DNA from: CAZHHH01 sp052400685 | GTDB lineage: Bacteria > Bacteroidota > Bacteroidia > Bacteroidales > Marinilabiliaceae | Length of the DNA stretch: 64,000 bases | Strand: one strand, 5' to 3' | Assembly: GCA_052400685.1 (NCBI GenBank) | Contig: JBQTGJ010000006.1 | Part shown: one piece after another, positions 1 to 8,800 of the stretch | Layout: every line of letters begins with the position of its first letter | Numbering within the stretch: the first letter of the stretch is position 1 | Position numbers and translations under genes: made by a program | The notes under the pieces: generated by a model | Told to the model about the DNA's origin: nothing | Databases searched by the model: none | What the model saw: the letters and a program-made list of their open reading frames with translations, nothing else

Positions 1-1683
1 TAAGCCACTAATCTCATTCAAATCAGGCTCCTTAAATATCGGAGCTAAAAGAATTCCAGCTTTACCGACTTCTTTAAGCTCCATAATATTAGCATCAAGC
101 GTATATGTTTTAAACTCGTCTTTGCTAACAGCAATATGAATATCCTGCCCCTCTTTACGATAAGCATCCGGAATGGGCACTTCAAAACGGCCATTGGATC
201 CCGATGTAATGACGCCGATCTGTTTGCCGGTGACAGGATCTGTTAAGTTAATATTGGCGCCCTGAATAGCATTGCCATTGAAAGAACTGGTCACCACGCT
301 TGCAAAAGAATCCGGGAAAATACTTAAATCAACCTTCACTTCTTCAACAGGTACCACCTCTGGTATAGTAACAGTATCAACGACGGTCTCTGGTAGCAGG
401 CCTATGACAGGGGCAGTAGATTTCGCTTCCGGCTCTGACTCCTCTTCCCGATACTGTACATAAAAAATACCATCATTTCCTTCGCCGGTACGGTTGGTTG
501 AAAGAAATCCCCGATTTTTATCTTTTGGATTTATCACATACCCAAAATCGTCTTTATATGAATTAAAAGGTTGCATCATATTTTCAGCAGCCGACCAAAC
601 ACCATTTTCATTTTTACTCCTGTACAAATCAAGACCTCCAAATCCAACATGCCCATCGCTGGAAAAATAAAGAATATTATCAGTACTGACAAAAGGAAAC
701 AACTCATCGCCAAAAGAATTAATTTTTGGTCCCAGATTTCTAACATTTGTCAAGGTTCGATTGGGTTTAATATCGGCCATCCATAAATCTTTTCCTCCAT
801 AACCACCTGGTCGGTTGGAGACAAAAATCAAACTCTTACCATCAGGCGTTACAGCAGGATGGGCATTGTCATAATCATTACTATTAATATTAAGATCAAT
901 ATCGTCCACCCAATCGGATCCATCAAAAACCACAGAAAATATTTTCAATTTATTATCACCACCCTTAACTCTAACCGTTCGGGTGTAATACATAGCCTTC
1001 TCATCCGGCGAAAAAGAAATGGCACCGACATGATAATCAAATACCAAATTACGTGAAAATACACGGGTATTTTTCAAGTTATCGCCATCCAAATCAGAAT
1101 AGTAAAGGCTCAAAAAATTACGTCCCTGACGGTCTTTTTTTCCACCTTCCTTTTCAGGAGAAGCTGATGAATAAACGATACCATCTTTATAATACTGAAC
1201 ACCAAACGATTGCCCAAATGTCATTATGGACGACGGGTTTACACGAACCGGCAAAAATTCCTGATTATTCATGGCCCATTCACAGGAACGAATCAATTCG
1301 TCAATCTGGCCTTGTCTTTCCGGATTTTGAGGACGTGCTTTACGATACAAATCAATGGCTCCTTCATAAAAACCAATTTTATGATTTATAAGCGCATACA
1401 CATAAAGGTCGTAGCCACTCAATTTATCCTCCTGCTCCATGAAATAATTAAAGGCTTCGTCAACATTGTTTAATTGATAATAACAATGTCCTACCTTAAG
1501 TTTACTCTCTGGATCCAGCTCATACCCATCCTCTACAATTTCATTAAAAATCTGAAGCGCTTCATAATATTCACCTCTATCGAACTGAGTGTTTGCACGA
1601 CGATACATGGAACTTTGTCCGGTAGCCAAAACCGGTAAAAAAACCATGACAAGAATCAATATTGAATGATAGGTAGGTCTCAT
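1..1683 (-). CDS. PorE/OmpA-like T9SS outer-membrane protein, N-terminal part (3' end outside window)
   Basis: The frame is open from the ATG at 1683 to the window edge, giving 561 residues without a stop. It starts with a signal peptide (MRPTYHSILI..., ending near ATGQ), then a TPR-like helical region (about 24-150), then WD40/PD40 beta-propeller repeats (about 170-400). Typical blades read ISFSPDEKAMYYT, AVTPDGKSLIFVSNRPGG and DNILYFSSDGHVGFGGLDLY. A carboxypeptidase-regulatory-like fold follows (about 465-550, SFNGNAIQGANINLTDP). This order (TPR, propeller, CRD) matches PorE-type T9SS proteins, which end in a peptidoglycan-binding OmpA domain; that part would lie beyond position 1. It is the last gene of a minus-strand cluster with a PorP/SprF-like protein and a giant T9SS substrate. 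The role in anchoring the secretion or attachment machinery is inferred from family and context. Confidence 0.8.
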   Translation of the reverse strand, partial: MRPTYHSILILVMVFLPVLATGQSSMYRRANTQFDRGEYYEALQIFNEIVEDGYELDPESKLKVGHCYYQLNNVDEAFNYFMEQEDKLSGYDLYVYALINHKIGFYEGAIDLYRKARPQNPERQGQIDELIRSCEWAMNNQEFLPVRVNPSSIMTFGQSFGVQYYKDGIVYSSASPEKEGGKKDRQGRNFLSLYYSDLDGDNLKNTRVFSRNLVFDYHVGAISFSPDEKAMYYTRTVRVKGGDNKLKIFSVVFDGSDWVDDIDLNINSNDYDNAHPAVTPDGKSLIFVSNRPGGYGGKDLWMADIKPNRTLTNVRNLGPKINSFGDELFPFVSTDNILYFSSDGHVGFGGLDLYRSKNENGVWSAAENMMQPFNSYKDDFGYVINPKDKNRGFLSTNRTGEGNDGIFYVQYREEESEPEAKSTAPVIGLLPETVVDTVTIPEVVPVEEVKVDLSIFPDSFASVVTSSFNGNAIQGANINLTDPVTGKQIGVITSGSNGRFEVPIPDAYRKEGQDIHIAVSKDEFKTYTLDANIMELKEVGKAGILLAPIFKEPDLNEISGL

Positions 1684-1808
1684 ATATACTTCTTTAATTT
1701 TCAAAATACCGCCTAAAATGAACATCATAGGTTTAGGTTAACTCTGGTATAAACTAGTTTATATCTCATGTCAATGCAAGATAACAGAAACTAAAGCGAA
1801 TTTAAACA

Positions 1809-2744
1809 TTAAAAATAACGAATAGAACGCATACCAGGTCTTTTATTAAATGTAAAATCAAACTGAATCCCAATTTCATGGGATCCAGCCTGCGCATACT
1901 TATTTATTGAATCAAAAGAATAGTCGCCTGAATAACGTACCGTAAACTGTCTGTTAATGATATATTCGAGTAAAAATACGACATCAGTAGTAGTTCTGTA
2001 TGACGCCCCCACCCATATTTTCTCGGCCAGTAAAACATTGGCTGAGATGTCAAATTGAAGGGGGGCGCCGTAGACTTCCTTCATGAGTAGCGTTGGTTTC
2101 ACTTTTACAGCACCCCAGTCAAAAACATAACCTCCATAGAGATACATGTGAAGATTTTTAAAATCAAGCGTATTCTTAAAATCCTCACTAGCCTTATTAT
2201 ACGAATTACTAAAAAATTTAGGAACAGAGAAGCCGACAAAGTAATCTTCACTATAAAAATAGCTTCCAAACCCGGCATTAAAGTAAAGCTTTGACATTTT
2301 TCCATTAAACACCGGATCTCCATAATCACCTGTAACAGCCTGTGTCCCATCGTAAGCAATGGAGTTAAAACCCAGCTGAAGGCCAAAGGATAAGAACTTT
2401 TTATTTCGATCCATCATAATCCGATAAGAACCAGACCCCATAAAATCAAAGGTATTGGAAAATCCGATATGATCGTTAACAAAACTGGCGCCCACACCTA
2501 TATTGGTTCCTTCAATAGGGCCGTGCACATTAAGAGCGTCAAGCATAGGTGCGCCTTCAACACCGATCCACTGATTACGGTGCAAAAACAGACCGCTAAT
2601 CACGTCGCGCGTACCATTGTAGGCTGGGTTCAACAACCCCTGGTTGGCAATATAATGGTTGTAGGAGTATTGATTTTGTGCATTTATCAATCCCAGGCTA
2701 CTAACCATAATAACACCCAGTAAAATCAGATATCTTTTAACCAT
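1809..2744 (-). CDS. PorP/SprF family type IX secretion outer-membrane protein
   Basis: A 311-residue PorP/SprF-like beta-barrel protein. The frame is open up to 2828, but the ATG at 2744 is preferred because it opens directly onto a signal peptide (MVKRYLILLGVIMVSSLG, cut after INA-Q). The 28 extra upstream residues are polar and unlike a leader. The mature start (QNQYSYNHYIANQGLLNPAYNGTR) is typical of the family, followed by alternating strands to a C-terminal aromatic residue (SIRYF). In gliding Bacteroidota, SprF-like proteins encoded next to type B CTD substrates are needed for secretion or surface attachment of that substrate. The neighbouring giant gene is such a substrate, so pairing is likely (inference). 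Confidence 0.85.
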   Translation of the reverse strand: MVKRYLILLGVIMVSSLGLINAQNQYSYNHYIANQGLLNPAYNGTRDVISGLFLHRNQWIGVEGAPMLDALNVHGPIEGTNIGVGASFVNDHIGFSNTFDFMGSGSYRIMMDRNKKFLSFGLQLGFNSIAYDGTQAVTGDYGDPVFNGKMSKLYFNAGFGSYFYSEDYFVGFSVPKFFSNSYNKASEDFKNTLDFKNLHMYLYGGYVFDWGAVKVKPTLLMKEVYGAPLQFDISANVLLAEKIWVGASYRTTTDVVFLLEYIINRQFTVRYSGDYSFDSINKYAQAGSHEIGIQFDFTFNKRPGMRSIRYF

Positions 2745-2832
2745 AGTAAATGGGCTTAGCTGCTGTCTGCCACTTTCGTTTTCACAAACAGCAGAAGGGT
2801 TACTATCTGCAATTATCAATTGTCTCAAAATA

Positions 2833-5800
2833 TTATCTTCTTAGTTCTACAAAACCGGCAAAATCTTTATTAACGATTTTCTCACCAATAAAAAGCTTAA
2901 CTTTTAGCACATAAAAATAAGTTCCGTTGGGTAAGTCATCTCCTATGGAAACCATGTTACTATAATTAGAGGTTCCATTCCACCAGCTACCTCCGTTACC
3001 ATAACGCAAACCTTCACTTTGATAAACAATGGTTCCCCAACGGTTAAATACAGTTAATTGTGTCTCAGGATCCTGAGAGGCATCGCTAAATTCTTTATCC
3101 AGCCCCTCAATCTTAAAAACATCATTTACCCCGTCTCCATTGGGAGAAAAGGCATTGGGAAGTATAAAGGTGGTTCCATCAACTCCTACGGCATTACCTA
3201 TAACAATTGTAATGGTACCGCCATCCGAACCATAATCATCGTGAGATACAGTGTAATTAACATTGATAACACCATACAATACCGATGAATTACGCGCAAA
3301 AACACAGGAATCTTGATTAGTATCCAATAACTTAAGCGAAGCCAAGATATTAGATTCAAAATCCATTAAATTGAGAGAGTCAACTTCGGTTCCACTTGCA
3401 GTTTCTTCATTCTTCCACATCCAGAATAAACCATCATCACCTTCAACATCTCCAACCAGGAGTTTAAAGTCAAGTTCATCCTTAGGTATATAATCCGGGG
3501 TAACATAATCAGACAAATTAACACCTACCGTATTTTTATCAACAGGAACAAACAAATAGAAATCCTCTGCATTAATTTTATTAGATCCTATTACCAAGGG
3601 TGGAACATCATCAAAATCGGCCCAACAACCCAAAATAGAATCACCCAAGGCATCATAAACATTTCTTTTGGCAAAATAAATAGCATTTCCACTAACAACA
3701 AGAGTATCTAACGATATTGAATTGCCATCTCCCTCGATATAATAACCATACTCATACTCTATATCTGGTATATCATCAACATAAGACTGATAAAAAACTG
3801 TATCCTTCCAAATAGAAGGTAAGAAAGTATTAGGTTCCTCTGAATCGGAGAGCCACAACATGGTTCTGGAACCGGTTAATATTGAATCATTTAAAGTCTG
3901 ATACACCGGCACCGGCACTTCCGTAACTGTAATTGTAACAGGATCAATGGAAGAGCAAACAGTAGTAGCATCCACCTTCACATAATAATCAACGCCAGTA
4001 GAACTTCCTGTAACAGGCATAAACGATTTGGCCATGCCATTACCCTTAATGATATCAACCGGAACATCATCCACACCGTCCTGATATAATTCATAATAGA
4101 AACCGGCAGTGGTGGTATCAACTTCTATTATTAGTCCGTCGGTACCCTCACAATAAAGACCATTATCAGCCTTTAGTACGAATGGATCAATGCCTTCCAA
4201 AATATTAACACTGATAAATCGGGAGGAAACGGGACAATGTCCATCAATAGAGGCTTCAACATATATAAAAGAACCTGTAATACCATCTGTTAGATCCCAA
4301 ACCAAAGTGTCATTAACCACCGTAGGATCGTCGAAGACATCTAGCGCAACGTCAGAAAAGATGGTATAATCAACATCCGTATCGAACGGGTAAACTTTGA
4401 TGTAGGCATCATAGCTACACACACTTAATGAATTCCCTGTGGGCAATACTATAACTGGCGCATCCGGCGCATCCTCCGAAGTAACATTAATCGTATCAAG
4501 AGCACCGCCACAACTACCGTCTTCATAGGAAGCAAGAATTCGTAAATCAGTACCACTACCATCCGTTGATAAATCAGACGCTAACAATTCGACTGTTCCT
4601 CCATCAATAGTTGCAATAACCGAATTTGTCGTTTCTCCGGAAGTTAAATCCAGCAACGAATAAGTCACCCCATTCTGCACATTAGAAACAGTAACAGTAA
4701 TCCCTGGCTCATTATTGCAATACAAACCATCGCTTGAGCTAAGAGTTACCGTTGCCGAAAGTGTATCAGGTACCGTCATGTATTGTACTTTTACGCTGTC
4801 GTTCATGCTAGAGGTACATCCGGTCACTTGATTCTTGGCAAAAACACGATATTGACCTTCAATATTCTGAGCGGCAAACGTAATTTCAGAACCGGTTCCC
4901 GGAACGTCACTGTCATAAACAACGCCGTCGAAACCCACCAAGGTATAAAGCACATCCGTTTCCGAACCCTCAAGGCCAAGTACAGCGCCGGCATCAGCGC
5001 CGCAATAAATACCTGAGCCTGTCATCTTAAAGGCAACCGGTAACGGATTAAATGTCACCTCAACCTCTCCTGTCATAGGAACGACACAACCAGACATATC
5101 AGCTTCTATATAATAAACACCTTCGCTATACACCTCAAAATCAACCATATCTGAACCCTCAATCGAATCAATCACAGAAGCGGTGCTGTCAGTATCATAA
5201 CGGTACAAATAATAGGTAACACCTGTTTCGGAGCCACTCAACATTACCGAAGTACTGCCGTCGCCTTCGCAAACAGCATCTTCACCATACGCAGAATAGG
5301 CAACAGGTACGCCTGATATTTGAACATGAATAGAATCGCCGCCATATTCCAGGAACTTACCGCACCCAAAATGAGAGGCATAAATATGATAATAACCATC
5401 CCCGTCTACAACAGGTTCGAAACTACCTGAAGCATCAGCAACATTACCGGTAGCAATGATGTCATTAAGTGTTGGATCATACCGGAATAATTCATACGTA
5501 ACATCGGCTTCCGGCGAAACAATGCTTATTTCGGCACCGGTGGAGCAATCTTCACCATCCTTAATCGTTAACTCTCTTCGCTCAGGATAAGCGACAGATT
5601 TCACTTCTACCGTATCGGGCATAATAGAAGTACATGCTGATGTGCCATCGTTAAAAGCACCCATAATATAGTACAAACCGGCATCGGAAACCGATATATA
5701 AAGGGGTCCTCCTGCCCCGTTTACTTGCTTTCCGGTGTAGGTAAACCCGGTTCCATCATCATAATATAACTGATAATCAACGTTGGTTTCCGAATTTTCG

Positions 5801-8800
5801 AGTGAAAGAACCGCGCTACCTGTGCCATCGCACAAATTGCCATCCACTGAAAGCCCATACACTTGCGGCTTAGTTGCATGGCCCACAGTCACAGTATCCA
5901 GCGGTACTGCATCACAACCACCCTCAAAATAGCCCTGTAGTATATAATTACCAGGCAGATCAAAGGTCCCAAACGAATTTAGATCTGTAGGCACCATAAT
6001 TTTCAATAGATTAGCCGATTCAACCGATGAGTAATACAACTCATAGGTGACACCATCCTCCCGGCTTGCAAGACTGATTTCGACGCCAGCATCACCTTCA
6101 CAGTATAATCCATCATTTTCGGCCACAAGATTGACAATATTTACACCAGGGTCTTCAGTAATCGTAATGCTGTTATTCATAAAAAACGAACATTCACCGG
6201 TAACTTCAGCTTCTATGCGGTAAACACCAGCCTTTTGAATGTTAAAATCCAATGTATCACCAGTTCCCGCATTAGCATTATTAAGTTCAGTCCCATTTTT
6301 CCAAAGTCGGTATATCACCCCGGTTTCAGAACCATCCAACAATAAATTGACACCTGCATCGTCATCAGAGCCACAGTATACAGGAACAGAAGGAACCGAA
6401 ATCAGATTAAACCGCGTACCATCAACATAATCCAAAACCAATGAACCATTCATAATACTTGAACAGCCTGACTCTGTGTCATACGCTTCAATTTGATAGG
6501 TACCATCAACATTTATGGAACCAAAATCCAATGCATTGCCGTCTCCGATTATTGGATAAATACTCATCCTGCTACCGTTATGCAACAAATAATATTCAAT
6601 ATCGACTTCCGAACCCGACAAAGTGATATCCCTATCGGTTTCACAAGACGTAAAAGTCCCACCCGGACTCATATCAAACTGAGCTGGAGACGGTAAAGCT
6701 ATAACAACTGTAGTATCCTCATACTGTACAAAGGGAGAAGTACCCCCATTGCGGGTTGCCAAAACAGTGTATTGCCCTTCCGGCACATTGTTCCAAAGAA
6801 TGGTGGTCATCACGCCATTATTGCCTTCTGTTCCATTCTCGTAAAAGACAGGCGTTGCACCCGACACTTCATATAAAGCATAAGTCACATCAGTTTCATA
6901 ACCCGACAGATATAATTGAGCACCATCGAATCCACAATAAGTCACACTATCTGGTAATAAATCAAATACAACCGGATAAGCATCCACCGATAAAGTATCG
7001 GCATCACTTCCAATACAACCATATCCTGAACGGCCCAGCACAGTGATAATGTCACCGTCCTGAGGGGCATTAAGTGTCCATGTATTAGTCCCCGACCAAT
7101 CTACGGCCAAAACGCTATTCAGGTAGAACTGATATTCGTCGCCTCCTGTAGCCGTAAAATTAATAGGCTCACCTTCGGTAACATTAAGAGAACTCGCGGT
7201 TAACTCCACAATTGGTTTAGGATGCACAGAAACTATCAATGTATCTGAAGGCAGTGATTCACAAGTACTGGCATCAGTCACTGTCGCATAAATTTCGTCG
7301 GTTGATGAGAGTGATGAATAGGTAAAAGTATTTGAGGTTCCTGATTGAACCGACACTCCATTTAAATAAAATGCATAGTTGGTACCTCCACTGGCGGTAA
7401 AAGTAACAGGGTTATCCTCACAAATCTCAGTTTCAGAAGCTGTGAGTGAGGCTACCGGAAGTGGCACCGCCGTAAGTTTGACCGGATCTGACGTATCGGT
7501 ACAGCCATAGGCGTCAGTGACAGTAACATAATAAGAATAGGTAGCCGTAAGACTATTAACATCGATACTCAATTCATTATTGGCATCCGGTCCTTGCAAC
7601 GACGCATCAGATGCGTCAAAGAATTCATACGAATCGCCACCTGATGCTTTTAAGATAGCTGTTGAGCCCAAACAAACATTGGTATCATCAACCTCTAATT
7701 TAGCAACTGGTTCATTGATAGTAACGACCACAGTATCACTATTGGAGCACCCATTCGTCCCGGTCCCGACTACAACAATCTCCTGACCATCGGTTAAAGA
7801 ACTGGAAATATAGGTATTAGGCGTTGTTGCAGTTACACCTGTACCGTCCACAAAAAACTGATAAACATCGCCACCTGACGCCGTAAAAGTAATTGCATCT
7901 CCGAGACAAGCAGTATCATCACTTTTATCACTACTTAACGTAATAACAGGCAAATCCTTAATCTGTAAGGTGACACTATTATTAGCTGTGGATGAACAGC
8001 CTCCTAAAGTGGCTTCTGCACTAACAACATCATTATTATTAAAGGAACTACTGCTGTATGTGTTGGCGGCTCCGGAGTGAATTTCCACGCCATTTACATA
8101 AAAAATATAACTATCATATCCGGTTGGCGCTGAAACTTTAATGGATGTTCCGGCACATACATCATTAACATCGGCTGTAATAGAAAAATCAGGTTTTTCG
8201 TTGACAGTGATGGTAAGTGATTCACTGTCTTCGCAGCCATTTACATCAACAATTTTAACTGATACAGACTGGCCATCAGTCAGAACTGAAGAGCTATAAG
8301 TGTTAGTAGTCGAAGGTGCCTGAACGGAGGTACCTTCAACAAAAAACTCATAAGTTCCCGTTCCTGCCCCTCCGGCAGTGAAAGTAATCGATTCACCCTC
8401 ACAAATTTCTGTAGACGTGGCAGATAATGTTGCTGTAGCCTCATTAACAACTAAAACAAAATTATCAACACCACTAATACAACCGTTGTCATCGGTTACA
8501 GTTACTTCATACGTACCAGCGTCAGAGGCTTTAGCTCCGATAATTGAAACCGATGCACCTGTAACGGATGATAAAACAGTACCGTCCTTGGTCCATGTGT
8601 AATTAACATAATTACCACTTCCTCCACCCGGTGTAGCCGTAATAGTATAATCTTCGCCAAGGCAAATGGCATCGTTGGCAGGTAACGAAACTGTTGGATT
8701 GCTATTAACCGTTACAGAAGCGGTACCCGTAGGAACCGCCGAACAACCATTGGCATCGGTAACAGATAATAACGTATAAGTCACATCGGCCGTGGGAATA